From Dyadobacter diqingensis (GTDB taxonomy: Bacteria; Bacteroidota; Bacteroidia; Cytophagales; Spirosomataceae), in contig NZ_JAMXKF010000004.1 of assembly GCF_024220585.1 (NCBI RefSeq), positions 124,001 through 188,000 of the forward strand: a stretch of 64,000 nt of DNA, in the 5' to 3' direction. The notes under the pieces were generated by a model. That model saw only the letters and a list, made by a program, of their open reading frames with translations, had not been told where the DNA came from and searched no databases. Position 1 is the stretch's first letter, and each line of letters begins with the position of its first letter. Of the stretch, positions 1-9,081 are shown piece by piece. The position numbers and the translations under genes were made by a program.

Positions 1-605
1 ATATTTTTCTGTCCTCTGAAGCTATTAACAACCAGTCGGATGGCGGAGCTTATATTCACAATCTTATACAAGGCGTTGTGGTAGTCCGGCCGGATCTCAA
101 CCGTTTTACTCCCTATTTTCTGCCGCATTCGATTGATGTAAAGGGTCTTACTACCATATTTGGCGGCGACGACAGGGTATACAACAATCTTTTTATTGGC
201 AACGACAAGCCCGAACGTACACATGGGCTGGAGGCGTATAACACTGCAAAGCTTCCCGTATGGATTGAGAACAACGTATATTGCAACCATGCAAAGCCAT
301 CGCTCAAAGACTTAATGCCAGGTAATTATTCGGCGTATAATCCCGATATTAAATTGGTTGAACTAGGCGACGAAACCTTTCTCCATATAACTTTCGACCA
401 GGAACTTTCCAGTCAGAAGGGAAAAATGATTACAACCGATTTACTGGGCAAAGCCAAAGTTTCCAAAGCGCTTTTTGAAAATCCTGACGGCACCGTTCTG
501 GCGATTGATACGGACTATTTTGGAAACAGTCGTACCGCTGACAAAATATTTGCAGGTCCTTTCGCGAATGTTAAACCGGGAAAAGTGGTGTTAAAGGTCT
601 GGTAA
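1..605 (+). CDS. C-terminal part of a beta-helix-type secreted protein (5' truncated by window edge)
   Basis: An open frame enters from the left edge (first full codon at base 3) and ends with TAA at 603-605, leaving 200 residues. A GTG at 78 is only an internal codon; the frame is open and protein-like upstream of it. The visible part has short strand-turn units rich in Asn and Gly (IYNNLFIGND-type turns, ENNVYCNHA), as in the last coils of right-handed parallel beta-helix carbohydrate enzymes. A beta-sandwich-like tail ending GPFANVKPGKVVLKVW follows. Pectate-lyase or alpha-galactosidase-like beta-helix enzymes of Bacteroidota end this way, but the catalytic region lies outside the window, so the substrate is unknown. 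Three secreted proteins follow on the same strand and suggest a polysaccharide-degradation operon. Confidence 0.7.
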   Translation, partial: IFLSSEAINNQSDGGAYIHNLIQGVVVVRPDLNRFTPYFLPHSIDVKGLTTIFGGDDRVYNNLFIGNDKPERTHGLEAYNTAKLPVWIENNVYCNHAKPSLKDLMPGNYSAYNPDIKLVELGDETFLHITFDQELSSQKGKMITTDLLGKAKVSKALFENPDGTVLAIDTDYFGNSRTADKIFAGPFANVKPGKVVLKVW

Positions 606-739
606 AGAATGCGCCTATTGTTGATATCATGTTAACCGCGCACAGAAGTATTTTGAGTAGCTGTTAAATGAGATTTAAATGCAGCAAGTGGTATAGAACA
701 AAAACGCTTCAAACAATTTAAAGCAATTACTTGATTTCA

Positions 740-2311
740 ATGAAAAGACAATCAAATGCCAGGATTAAAGCCTTTACCGCTTTGCTGTTTATCTCTTTTT
801 CAACGGCCTTTGGACAATCTATTCCAACGCCACAAATCAGTTATCTGAACGAATTTAAGTTCGGTGATACGTCGAAGGTAAAACTTACCGGTCCGGCCAG
901 GGTCGTTAATGTTGATGGACGCAGGGGTTTGAACACGACGAGTATTCATAGTGTGCTGGCACTAAAAGCGCACACCATGAAAGAAAAACGGGGAACGGTA
1001 TCCATGTGGGTTATGTCGCTGGAAGATTTGGGAACTTCGGGTGGGAAATCTACTATGGCTAAAAGTAATCCGTACTGGCAGACATATCCTTTACTCTCGG
1101 ATTGTCCCGACCCGCAGAATGTAGTACGTGCAAATTTTAAAATGGTCTGGATGAACGCATGGCATCCAAATTTAATCGCTCTTTTTGGAAAAGATAAATT
1201 TTATGAAAATGCTTTCAATTTGCCCCACAAGGCCTTAGTTGCGGTAAGCCATTTTAGTTTTAAGAGTCGAAAATGGTATAATTTCGCCCTTACGTGGGAC
1301 TATGATAAAGATGAATACCGGCTTTATCTAAACGGTATTTCGATAGGGAAGGAAGATCAGTTTAGAAAGCAGAAATTTCATCGGGATTCGATTAATACGT
1401 CCTTGTACATAGGAAACCCAACCTTCTGTTATTCCGACATCAAATTTTATAATACAAATCTCACTGAAAAAGAAGTGTATGGCGTGTTTAGAAAAGAAGT
1501 AACCCGATTCGACCTGCCGTTAGAAGAGGAATTGCAGCACACCTATGCCGGAAAAAAAATCAAACCCTTTCAATGGAAAATTGACGAGAGTTGGACGTCA
1601 AAACTAAATTTAAGCCTGACAAAATCGGCTGACATAGATAGTTTTTATGTTCAGGGAAAACCGGTCCAGGTTGAAATTACCAGAGAAGGTCTGTTGATCG
1701 AAACGATTGATAAAGAAATGAATGCAGCCGTACTCGATTCTCAAATGTATGTCTGGACTAAAAAACCTTTTGAAGGCGATTTGTATGTAGAGTATGAGTA
1801 TAAATCACTACGCCCGGGCGGTCTGAGTTTGCTGCTGACACAAGCATCGGGTATGAACCGCGAGGACTTTATGGCCGATTATCCCTTGCGAACCAGTGGT
1901 CGCATGACCATGATTTATGGCGAGGATGTACGTAGTTACCATTGGGAATATTACAGGGAAATGGCTGATATGAGAAATGATTTGGACAACTCAGCTTTTA
2001 TGAAACAACCCTGGAATTATCCGCTGGCATTTGCAACCCGCAACGTTCCGCTAGCCAAAGACACGTGGCATAAGCTTCAATTCTTGCAAATAGACAACAA
2101 GTTGGTAGGTGCAATTGATGGTGTTATCATGTTTGAATGTACTGATGACGGATTTACAAACAACGGGCCTGTTCTGGACTTTGGGCGAATCGCGATTCGT
2201 TGCATGTTACGTTCAAAGATGGTTTTTAGAAATTTGAAAGTTTATAACAAAGAAAAAATAAAAACGGAAAAGTCAATTGACGGTGAAAGAATAATAAAAC
2301 TCAAAGATTGA
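740..2311 (+). CDS. Secreted LamG-like / DUF1961-like protein
   Basis: Protein of 523 residues. I chose ATG 740 over the in-frame TTG at 731 because it gives a clean signal peptide (KRQ..., hydrophobic FTALLFISFSTAFG, then Q). Residues about 40-260 look like a LamG/concanavalin jelly-roll (KWYNFALTWDYDKDEYRLYLNG is typical of LamG strands). Residues about 290-500 resemble DUF1961, the YesU-type jelly-roll, with the segment RSYHWEYYREMADMRND and a closing strand SKMVFRNLKVYN. YesU lies in the Bacillus rhamnogalacturonan cluster; that family link is the only functional hint, and no catalytic residue can be assigned. It lies 58 bp before the next gene, in the same direction. Probable role: binding or processing of a plant or microbial polysaccharide at the cell surface or in the periplasm. 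Confidence 0.7.
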   Translation: MKRQSNARIKAFTALLFISFSTAFGQSIPTPQISYLNEFKFGDTSKVKLTGPARVVNVDGRRGLNTTSIHSVLALKAHTMKEKRGTVSMWVMSLEDLGTSGGKSTMAKSNPYWQTYPLLSDCPDPQNVVRANFKMVWMNAWHPNLIALFGKDKFYENAFNLPHKALVAVSHFSFKSRKWYNFALTWDYDKDEYRLYLNGISIGKEDQFRKQKFHRDSINTSLYIGNPTFCYSDIKFYNTNLTEKEVYGVFRKEVTRFDLPLEEELQHTYAGKKIKPFQWKIDESWTSKLNLSLTKSADIDSFYVQGKPVQVEITREGLLIETIDKEMNAAVLDSQMYVWTKKPFEGDLYVEYEYKSLRPGGLSLLLTQASGMNREDFMADYPLRTSGRMTMIYGEDVRSYHWEYYREMADMRNDLDNSAFMKQPWNYPLAFATRNVPLAKDTWHKLQFLQIDNKLVGAIDGVIMFECTDDGFTNNGPVLDFGRIAIRCMLRSKMVFRNLKVYNKEKIKTEKSIDGERIIKLKD

Positions 2312-2369
2312 TTGAGATTTAATTTGAATTGAAAATAGTTCAGGACATTAATTTATAAGTAAAGAAAAA

Positions 2370-3371
2370 ATGAACAGTACCTCAAACATAGTTTCGGGAA
2401 GAGTATTTTTAATATTGCTATGGTTAGTATCGAACGTTGCCAATGCTCAAAAACATATTCCTGAAATGGCTTTTTCCAAAGAAGAATTAATCTTTCAGAC
2501 AGGTTTTGAAGGAACAAGTCAGGTCGTGCGGGATTTGGGTACCAATGATTACGGCGCCTCGCTTGAACACATCGCGGGCAGTGACAACACACTGTCGCCT
2601 AAAAATAATTGGGATAAGGACTGGAAAGATGTCCTGAATAACGGTGTGATGCAGCTGCAATATACGGGCGGTGATTCTACGAAACGATTTGCCCGCATCG
2701 AATCCGACCCTCAAAACCCCAAAAATCATCTGCTCAAATTTTGGTTAAATGATTCCTGGGCAGCTTCCGAAAGTCAGCAAAAAGCGCGTATTCAGGCCAA
2801 TCTCTATGGCATAAAAGGGGGTATTAAAGAGTTTCGCCAGTCGGTACGGGTGTTCCTGACCGAGGATTTCAATGTGTTGAAAAGCTATCCCCATAAAATT
2901 ACATGGCTTACCATTTCGGAGTTTTGGAATAATGAATGGTGGCCGAAGGATGAAAAATATGGCTTTCGCATAACACTGGGCATCGGAAAACCCACCGAAG
3001 AAACCAGTGAGCTGAATTTTATTTTGAATGCAGAAAACGGCTTGTACAATGAAATCTGGAACGGAGATAATACAAAAGTGAAGGTGCCGATTGGAAAATG
3101 GTTCACCCTGGATTATTATCTTAAAGAGGGCAACAAAGAAAATGGGCGGGTGGTCATTTCAATCACCCCCGATGGTGAACCGACGCAGTTGATAGCAGAC
3201 GTAACCAACTTTACGCACCGCATCGAAGACCCCAGCCCGGATGGGTTTACGGGCTATAATCCGATGAAACTTTATACTTCCAGGGAACTAGTGGCTCATG
3301 TTAAATCGCGGGGGAAAACCCTGCAAATCTATTGGGATGATTTTAAACTGTGGGCAAGAAAAAAACCATAA
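2370..3371 (+). CDS. Secreted jelly-roll protein, polysaccharide-lyase-like
   Basis: Protein of 333 residues with a signal peptide (hydrophobic VFLILLWLVSNVANA, cleavage before QKH). The mature part reads as a single concanavalin-like beta-sandwich: an opening strand ELIFQTGFEG, a central WLTISEFWNNEWWP segment, the strand GKWFTLDYYLKEG, and a final strand LQIYWDDFKLWA. This layout matches heparin-lyase-I/PL-type jelly-rolls (PF14099-like) often found in Bacteroidota polysaccharide loci. I cannot point to confirmed catalytic His/Tyr residues, so lyase activity is a family inference. It lies between a DUF1961-like and a Ca-loop protein in one transcription direction with about 50 bp gaps, which suggests joint expression. 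Confidence 0.65.
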   Translation: MNSTSNIVSGRVFLILLWLVSNVANAQKHIPEMAFSKEELIFQTGFEGTSQVVRDLGTNDYGASLEHIAGSDNTLSPKNNWDKDWKDVLNNGVMQLQYTGGDSTKRFARIESDPQNPKNHLLKFWLNDSWAASESQQKARIQANLYGIKGGIKEFRQSVRVFLTEDFNVLKSYPHKITWLTISEFWNNEWWPKDEKYGFRITLGIGKPTEETSELNFILNAENGLYNEIWNGDNTKVKVPIGKWFTLDYYLKEGNKENGRVVISITPDGEPTQLIADVTNFTHRIEDPSPDGFTGYNPMKLYTSRELVAHVKSRGKTLQIYWDDFKLWARKKP

Positions 3372-3423
3372 CAGGGATAAGGACCAGTTTGCCATCAATA
3401 GCAGGTTTAAGTAAAAATAGACT

Positions 3424-5247
3424 ATGAAGCCAATCCAGTATTGCAACTTTTCCAAATTTTATATTGCGTTATTAATCGGTATTTTGAGCCGTGTGAATCT
3501 TCATGCCCAACAAAATTCAGGACGGTACTGGAATCAGGATACCCAGCTCGTTCCCTGGCGAATGCCGTTGCCGGTTGATGCTAAAAAACTAAAACAGGTG
3601 GATCTGGACAACGACGGCGATCCTGATCTTATCTATAGTTTTGTGCATAACGAAGTACCCATCGTCTGGATCGATGATGATGACGACATGAAACCTACCG
3701 ACGGGGAAGGCGATGCTGACAGTGATTGCTTGTTGATTGATCGGAATAAAGACGGAATTTATGCCGGGCCTGGCGACTTCTCCATTGACTGGTGCGATGA
3801 AAACAGAGATGGCGTAGCTGATATTCAGGTTATTGTCAATAACGGCAGTGCCTCTGTCCGTAACTTTTTTGACTGGGCCGCTGAAATCATGTACGTCATG
3901 GACGACGACAAAGACAACATCATGCATTTTGTGGACTGGAACGCCATCACGATGCTGGCCTGGGAGCATAACGGACACGCCAATTTTTACGAAGATTACC
4001 ATGGGAACACCTCATTTATTAAGATGCACGCGTCCTCGTTTCGGATCAACGACTTGCGTTATAGCTGGGAAAACCCGTTCCTGTTTTATGATTCAGACGG
4101 GGACAATCTTTCCGAAATGGCGATTCGTTTTGTAAACACCCCCACTTTCAGAAATAAACAAGGTTCCAATCCTGCATTTGCTCCAATCGATACGGCCTAT
4201 GATGTACATTTCAACGGCAAAATGGATTACGTGGGTCTAACCTGGGATTTGGACAATGACAATGCGGCCGGCAACGAATTTGATTTCGATCTGAGCATCC
4301 TGCTTAAAGGCGAAGGCTTTGATTATTCCAACCAAAAACACAGGTTCAATAGCCTCAAAGGACTCGGTAAACAAGCCGAATTTTTGTTCTTCGACAAACG
4401 CTGGCGGCAGTTGGATGAACTTATTTACCCTGACAGAAATCAGGCGTGGAAATTAACATTTGACAAAGGTAAATGGAAAGAATGCTCTCTTGTTTTCGAT
4501 GAAGACGACGATTGCAACCGTTGGGAACGGGTGGAATTTTATGAACCTAAAGACCTCTACAAAGTGGGTGCTGGTAAGGGAGGGGTAGACAATAATCCTC
4601 AGGCTGATGCCATAGGTGACCGGGGCGAATTCGATACCGATTTTTCCGGGAATGGCAACTTGTATATGGGTGCATTTGACGGCAAAATCCATCTGGTTGG
4701 CGCCGAATGGGGCACATGGCGAATTGACCAAACGGCCTTTTCTTTCCAGGGTTATGGCGGAATTTACGACCGTTGGCGCGGCAAAGGCCGGATGCAAACC
4801 GAGCCGAAACAGTTTGCAGTTATCAAATATGCGGACACAGACCTGAATGGCTTTATAGACAAACTCTGGTACGATTTAGATGGCGACAAAATGTTTGAAG
4901 ACAGCGTTTCATTCAAGGAAATTGGCGTGAATGACGTGCACACGACGTTTACGGGCAAATCGCAAACGATAGGGAAATCTCAGGAACGGTTTAAAAAAGT
5001 CATTGAAAAAAATTGGCAGCGCGCTAAACAGGCAATACAAATTGCTGAAAAAGCGGGCTTGCCGACACACTGGTATAATTTCTACAAGAAGCCCATCGGC
5101 CTGCACCAAAAATATGACTACGGATTTTGGCTCAATTTCTACATCTACCGGGATTTGAGAGATCATTTCAACGCCGTAAGCAATGTGGCTCAACTGAAAA
5201 AATTAGACAAGGCCTATTATTCAGGAAATTGGAATCTTATGGATTAG
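3424..5247 (+). CDS. Secreted acidic protein with many Ca-binding-type Asp loops
   Basis: Protein of 607 residues with a signal peptide (hydrophobic FYIALLIGILSRVNLHA, cleavage before QQN). I do not recognise the family. It contains at least seven DxDxDG-like loops: DLDNDGDPD near residue 60, DRNKDGIYAGPGD near 100, DENRDGVAD near 125, DDDKDN near 160, DSDGDNLSE near 220, DEDDDCNRW near 360 and DTDLNGFID/DLDGDKMFED near 475. Such loops are shared by EF-hand, dockerin, thrombospondin type 3 and FG-GAP/VCBS repeats and usually bind calcium. Between them are aromatic strand segments (VWIDDD, WYDLDGD) that suggest a propeller or beta-rich shell. The last 100 residues are helical and without Asp loops. 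It is the last gene of the co-directional block from 1. A structural or enzymatic role on an acidic polysaccharide is possible but unproven. Confidence 0.7.
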   Translation: MKPIQYCNFSKFYIALLIGILSRVNLHAQQNSGRYWNQDTQLVPWRMPLPVDAKKLKQVDLDNDGDPDLIYSFVHNEVPIVWIDDDDDMKPTDGEGDADSDCLLIDRNKDGIYAGPGDFSIDWCDENRDGVADIQVIVNNGSASVRNFFDWAAEIMYVMDDDKDNIMHFVDWNAITMLAWEHNGHANFYEDYHGNTSFIKMHASSFRINDLRYSWENPFLFYDSDGDNLSEMAIRFVNTPTFRNKQGSNPAFAPIDTAYDVHFNGKMDYVGLTWDLDNDNAAGNEFDFDLSILLKGEGFDYSNQKHRFNSLKGLGKQAEFLFFDKRWRQLDELIYPDRNQAWKLTFDKGKWKECSLVFDEDDDCNRWERVEFYEPKDLYKVGAGKGGVDNNPQADAIGDRGEFDTDFSGNGNLYMGAFDGKIHLVGAEWGTWRIDQTAFSFQGYGGIYDRWRGKGRMQTEPKQFAVIKYADTDLNGFIDKLWYDLDGDKMFEDSVSFKEIGVNDVHTTFTGKSQTIGKSQERFKKVIEKNWQRAKQAIQIAEKAGLPTHWYNFYKKPIGLHQKYDYGFWLNFYIYRDLRDHFNAVSNVAQLKKLDKAYYSGNWNLMD

Positions 5248-5304
5248 TATTGATCTGGGCAAACCTAAGATGCTATATTTTAGGCATAGACTGTTGATTT
5301 TGCA

Positions 5305-5709
5305 TTAACTTAAATAGCATAAATTTTCTTTTCCTTCAAAATACCTCATAAATGTATTAGTTAGTTTTTCGTCCTCATTTGGATAGTTAATCGACGTGAG
5401 TTCGCTCAGGAATTCATACTCAATTATATCAGAATCCTGTTTTTGGAACCAATGCGTCAGGTTTCGCCGCATAAATACACTTCTTCGGATTCCTGGTTCA
5501 CCTATGAAATCTCCCGCCTAAGCAGTTCCATTTCTTTCTCTTATCAGCATAAGCTCAAACGTTATATGCTGCTTCCATTGGATTTCAAAATATGGAGTCC
5601 GATCGGCACATGCTGCCAAGGAGCCGTCTGAATCGGTTGGAAGCTTCCGATGGATATTTTCGTATGAGATATTCAACGAAATTTTTGATAAAAAATATTT
5701 TGCCTTCAA
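5305..5709 (-). pseudogene. Decayed AraC-type regulator N-terminal (cupin) domain
   Basis: One minus-strand frame runs from about 5709 down to a stop at 5305, broken by a single in-frame TAG at 5518-5520. The upstream half contains KLPTDSDGSL, then TPYFEIQWKQHITFELMLI and NGT. The half after the stop begins AGDFIGE and contains NLTHWFQK. These follow the order of AraC-family N-terminal cupin domains in Bacteroidota (P-Y-F-x-x-W-x-x-H-x-x-F-E-L, G-x-G-T, G-D-x-I, N-L-P-H-x-W). The HTH domain is absent and no ATG start is visible, so I read it as a pseudogene fragment. The match is by eye only. Confidence 0.45.
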
Positions 5710-5904
5710 AATAGCAGATAAACTTAATCGAATAACGGAGGAATGTCATCAATGAAGCCTTTTACTTTGTGTTATTATTTAAAGATAAAATTGTCTTAAA
5801 GTAAATGTAAAACAGAGCTGACACTTTGGTTTACACCAGCTATTTGTTAAGTGTACTTTGGCTGGTAAAACATTTCCTATTGTTAACGAAAACTACCGAC
5901 GATC

Positions 5905-7629
5905 ATGAATCTCAATATCAAAGCGGAAAAGGTTAATACATACGATGCCATTGTTATCGGTTCGGGTATCAGTGGGGGATGGGCAGCAAAGGAGCTGACC
6001 GAAAAAGGACTCAAAACACTTATGCTGGAAAGAGGCAGGGATGTGAAGCATATTGAAGACTATCCTACAACCATGTCGGCGCCTTGGGAGATGCCTCATC
6101 GTGGAAGACTACCGGTTGAAGTAATAAATCAAAATCCGGTCGTAAGTAAAACCGGTTATGCATTCAATGAATATAGCGGACATTTTTTTGTAAAAGATGC
6201 CGACCATCCATTTGAACAAGTAAAGCCTTTCGACTGGACGCGGGGCTATCAGGTGGGTGGAAAATCACTGATCTGGGCCAGGTGGGTGCAACGGTGGAAT
6301 GAAACCAATTTTGAAGAAAACTTAAAAGAGGGAATTGGTGTCGACTGGCCGATTCGTTACCAGGACCTGGCTCCCTGGTACAGTCACGTTGAGCGTTTCA
6401 TAGGCGTAGCCGGTAACAAAGACGGGCTCGCATCTCTTCCTGACGGCGCGTTTTTACCGCCATTTGAGATGAATTGTATAGAAAGCCATTTTCAAAAGAA
6501 GACTGCTGAAAATTATAATGACCGCCATTTTATCATCAGCCGGACTGCCAATTTGAGTGAGCCATCAAAAATTCATACGGATCTGGGAAGAACAGGCTGT
6601 ATGTCAAGAAACTGGTGTAACCGGGGTTGTCCATTTGGGGCCTATTTTAGTACCCAGTCGTCAACATTACCGGCGGCCGTCAAAACCGGCAACCTTAGCT
6701 TACGACCATTTTCGGTTGTTCATTCAATCATATATGACGAAAAAAAGGGGAAAGCTACGGGGGTTAGGGTAATTGATACGAATACTTTGGAATTGACAGA
6801 ATTTTATGCCAAGGTTATTTTTGTCAATGCTGCAACGCTTAACAGCACACTCATTTTGATGAACTCCATTTCAAGTCGTTTTCCTAACGGATTGGGAAAC
6901 GATAGCGGAGCATTGGGGCATTATTTGATGGATCATAACTACCGCGCCAGGATTAGCGGCATATATGAAGGCAAAGATTTTGATGACCACTATTACTACG
7001 GACGACGCCCAACGGGTACTTATGTTCCACGTTTCAGGAATATGGGTACCGACCGCCGAAAAGACTTTGTCAGGGGATATGCTTACGCTTGCAGTGGCTC
7101 GCGTCAGGGATGGGAGCGGGGAAATGCTTCGGACGGTTTTGGAGCAGAATTTAAAGAAAGTATGACAAAGCCGGGGATTTGGAGTTTCAGTATGACGGGA
7201 ATGGGGGAGATGCTTCCGCATGTGGATAACAAGGTAAGCGTTAATTTAAGTAAGACGGATAAATGGGGCATGCCCACGCTGAAAATTGATTGTCAGTGGC
7301 GTGAAAATGAGAATGCTATGGTGCTTGATGCGCTCAATCAGGCCCAGGAAATGATGGAATCGGCCGGAATTAAGGTGGTAGAGGCATATGATAATCATCA
7401 AAATCCGGGACTGGCCATTCATGAAATGGGGACTGCCCGCATGGGAAGAGATCCTAAAACTTCGGTGTTGAATGGATTTAATCAAATCCATGCCTGTAAA
7501 AACGTGTTTGTAACTGATGGTTCCAGTATGACCTCCTCGGCCTGTCAAAACCCGTCATTAACTTACATGGCTTTGACTGCGCGAGCGGTGGATCACTGTG
7601 TAAAAGAGATGAAAAAATTAAACTTATAA
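5905..7629 (+). CDS. GMC-family FAD-dependent oxidoreductase
   Basis: Protein of 574 residues starting at ATG 5905, with no signal peptide. The FAD-binding motif GSGISGG lies at residues 19-25, followed by the acidic strand end LMLERG. A Cys-rich stretch, TGCMSRNWCNRGCPFGAYF, lies near 230-250. The C-terminal GMC_oxred_C region has HEMGTARMG (His506) and then NVFVTDGSSMTSSACQNPSLTYMALTARA. Bacteroidota members of this group are often annotated as gluconate- or sugar-dehydrogenase-like and are usually paired with a gluconate 2-dehydrogenase subunit 3 gene; none is present here. The likely reaction is oxidation of a sugar or sugar alcohol. A weak stem (7647-7667) followed by T residues may end the transcript. 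It is separated from the upstream genes by 650 bp of decayed DNA. Confidence 0.85.
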   Translation: MNLNIKAEKVNTYDAIVIGSGISGGWAAKELTEKGLKTLMLERGRDVKHIEDYPTTMSAPWEMPHRGRLPVEVINQNPVVSKTGYAFNEYSGHFFVKDADHPFEQVKPFDWTRGYQVGGKSLIWARWVQRWNETNFEENLKEGIGVDWPIRYQDLAPWYSHVERFIGVAGNKDGLASLPDGAFLPPFEMNCIESHFQKKTAENYNDRHFIISRTANLSEPSKIHTDLGRTGCMSRNWCNRGCPFGAYFSTQSSTLPAAVKTGNLSLRPFSVVHSIIYDEKKGKATGVRVIDTNTLELTEFYAKVIFVNAATLNSTLILMNSISSRFPNGLGNDSGALGHYLMDHNYRARISGIYEGKDFDDHYYYGRRPTGTYVPRFRNMGTDRRKDFVRGYAYACSGSRQGWERGNASDGFGAEFKESMTKPGIWSFSMTGMGEMLPHVDNKVSVNLSKTDKWGMPTLKIDCQWRENENAMVLDALNQAQEMMESAGIKVVEAYDNHQNPGLAIHEMGTARMGRDPKTSVLNGFNQIHACKNVFVTDGSSMTSSACQNPSLTYMALTARAVDHCVKEMKKLNL

Positions 7630-7646
7630 TGTGGCATTAAAGATCT

Positions 7647-7674
7647 CCACCTAATTTATTAGTGTGGGATTTTT
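7647..7674 (+). terminator. Possible weak terminator after the GMC gene
   Basis: CCACCTAAT (7647-7655) pairs with ATTAGTGTGG (7658-7667) with one bulge and is followed by ATTTTT. It sits 17 bp after the oxidoreductase stop codon. The stem is short, so confidence is limited. Confidence 0.35.
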
Positions 7675-7740
7675 GCAAGCCATATTCACCGTGATGGATG
7701 CCATGAACGGTTATTTCCTTTAAAATCACTTTCAATTTAT

Positions 7741-9012
7741 ATGGACCGCAGACATTTTCTCAATCAGGCAAGTCTACTCGCAGCGGGTTCGTTGCTTACC
7801 CCATTAATTACCCAGGCCAGTCAGAAAGCGAATCCTACCATTTTGCTTATTTCGGGCTGGCAAGATGTTAACATTGGTGATATCGGGCATACACCTGGGC
7901 TTCTGCATGTATTGGAGACTTTTATGCCCCAGGCAACCATTATCCTTTGGAAAAGGAGCAATGGTGAGGAGGTAAAAAAACTACTCAATCACAATTTTCC
8001 GAAGGTGAAAATTATTTATGGCAGTGTTACCAAAGATAAAGATGTGGACAATCCGGAAATTACAGAGGCATTTCAAAAGGCCGATGTCATGATTCACGGG
8101 TCAGGCCCGATGTTAGTTGCGGCAGACAATCTGGCAAGCTGGATGAAGTATAGCAATAAGCCCTTTGGTATCTATGGGGCTACGCTAGAAAATCCGAGTC
8201 CATATCATCAGGATATTTTAAAGAAAGCTTCTTTCATTTTTACACGGGAAACTAAATCAATAGAACACTTGAGAAAGGTAGGCATCGCTGGGGAACATGT
8301 GCAGTTTGCGCCGGATGCCACCTTTTTTATCCATATCCGTAATGATCAAAAAGCGTTTGGGTTTTTGAAGGAAAATGGACTGGAAGACCGGAAATTTATT
8401 TGTGTTGTACCGCGTCTGCGCTATACGCCATATCATAAGTTCAATGCCAACAGCAATGGATGGAGTGCCGAAAAGATAAAACTGGTCGAAGGAACGAATG
8501 AAAAGTATAAGGAAATTGATCATGAAAAACTCCGGCAAGCGATGATTGCCTGGGTATGTGAAACAGGAAACAAAGTGCTGGTTTGTCCTGAGATGACCTA
8601 TCAGGTAGATATTATGGATGAGCTGCTCATCAATCCGTTACCGGCTGATGTCAAACCATTTGTGGTGAAACGCGGTTACTGGCTGCCGGACGAGGCGGCT
8701 TCGGTTTATGCCAAAGCGCATACTGTACTGAGTTTCGAATGTCATTCACCCATCATTGCTGCCGCTAACGGTACGCCATGTTTCTATCTGCGCCAGCCCG
8801 AAGACACCATCAAAGGGCAAATGTATTATGATTTGGGCTTCAATGACTGGACTTTTGAAATGAATGAAACAACAGGCGAGCAGCTCACCCAGCGATTGCG
8901 GGAAGTTTGGAAAGATTACAAAAAGGCGAAAGCTCAGCTTCGAACCAATATGGATAAGGTAGCAGGAATTTACAAAGACCGAACGAAGCTTGTGAATAAA
9001 GTTGTAGGCTAA
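7741..9012 (+). CDS. Tat-signalled polysaccharide pyruvyl transferase family protein
   Basis: Protein of 423 residues. It opens with a Tat-type leader (DRRHFLNQASLLAAGSLLTPL, twin Arg at 3-4). The mature part resembles polysaccharide pyruvyl transferase (CsaB/PF04230) proteins: NIGDIGHTPGLLHVL near residue 45, MIHGSGPMLVAADN near 120, KPFGIYGATLE near 140, then a second Rossmann-like half with FICVVPRLRY, a TYQVDIMDELL segment and a sugar-binding-type ECHSPIIAAANGTPCFYLRQPED. Known family members add pyruvate from PEP to cell-wall or exopolysaccharide sugars in the cytoplasm, so a Tat leader is odd. It may be a periplasmic enzyme with a different donor. It lies 111 bp after the GMC gene in the same direction. 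Confidence 0.75.
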   Translation: MDRRHFLNQASLLAAGSLLTPLITQASQKANPTILLISGWQDVNIGDIGHTPGLLHVLETFMPQATIILWKRSNGEEVKKLLNHNFPKVKIIYGSVTKDKDVDNPEITEAFQKADVMIHGSGPMLVAADNLASWMKYSNKPFGIYGATLENPSPYHQDILKKASFIFTRETKSIEHLRKVGIAGEHVQFAPDATFFIHIRNDQKAFGFLKENGLEDRKFICVVPRLRYTPYHKFNANSNGWSAEKIKLVEGTNEKYKEIDHEKLRQAMIAWVCETGNKVLVCPEMTYQVDIMDELLINPLPADVKPFVVKRGYWLPDEAASVYAKAHTVLSFECHSPIIAAANGTPCFYLRQPEDTIKGQMYYDLGFNDWTFEMNETTGEQLTQRLREVWKDYKKAKAQLRTNMDKVAGIYKDRTKLVNKVVG

Positions 9013-9081
9013 AAAAATCTACTGACATACAGTTGTCAGCAGCACCAAATATTTTTGGAAAAAAACATAATTTTAGATCTT

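Noticed and set aside
5518..5520. In-frame TAG read as pyrrolysine or a suppressed stop
   Set aside because: The frame also lacks a start and an HTH domain, so decay is the simpler explanation.
5825..5860. TTTG...TACTTTG as a GMC promoter
   Set aside because: The 25-bp spacing is too long and the -7 element lacks one T compared with the consensus.
9022..9039. CTGACA/TGTCAG hairpin as a terminator for the pyruvyl transferase gene
   Set aside because: The stem is only 6 bp, and the A-run lies on the wrong side for a plus-strand terminator.
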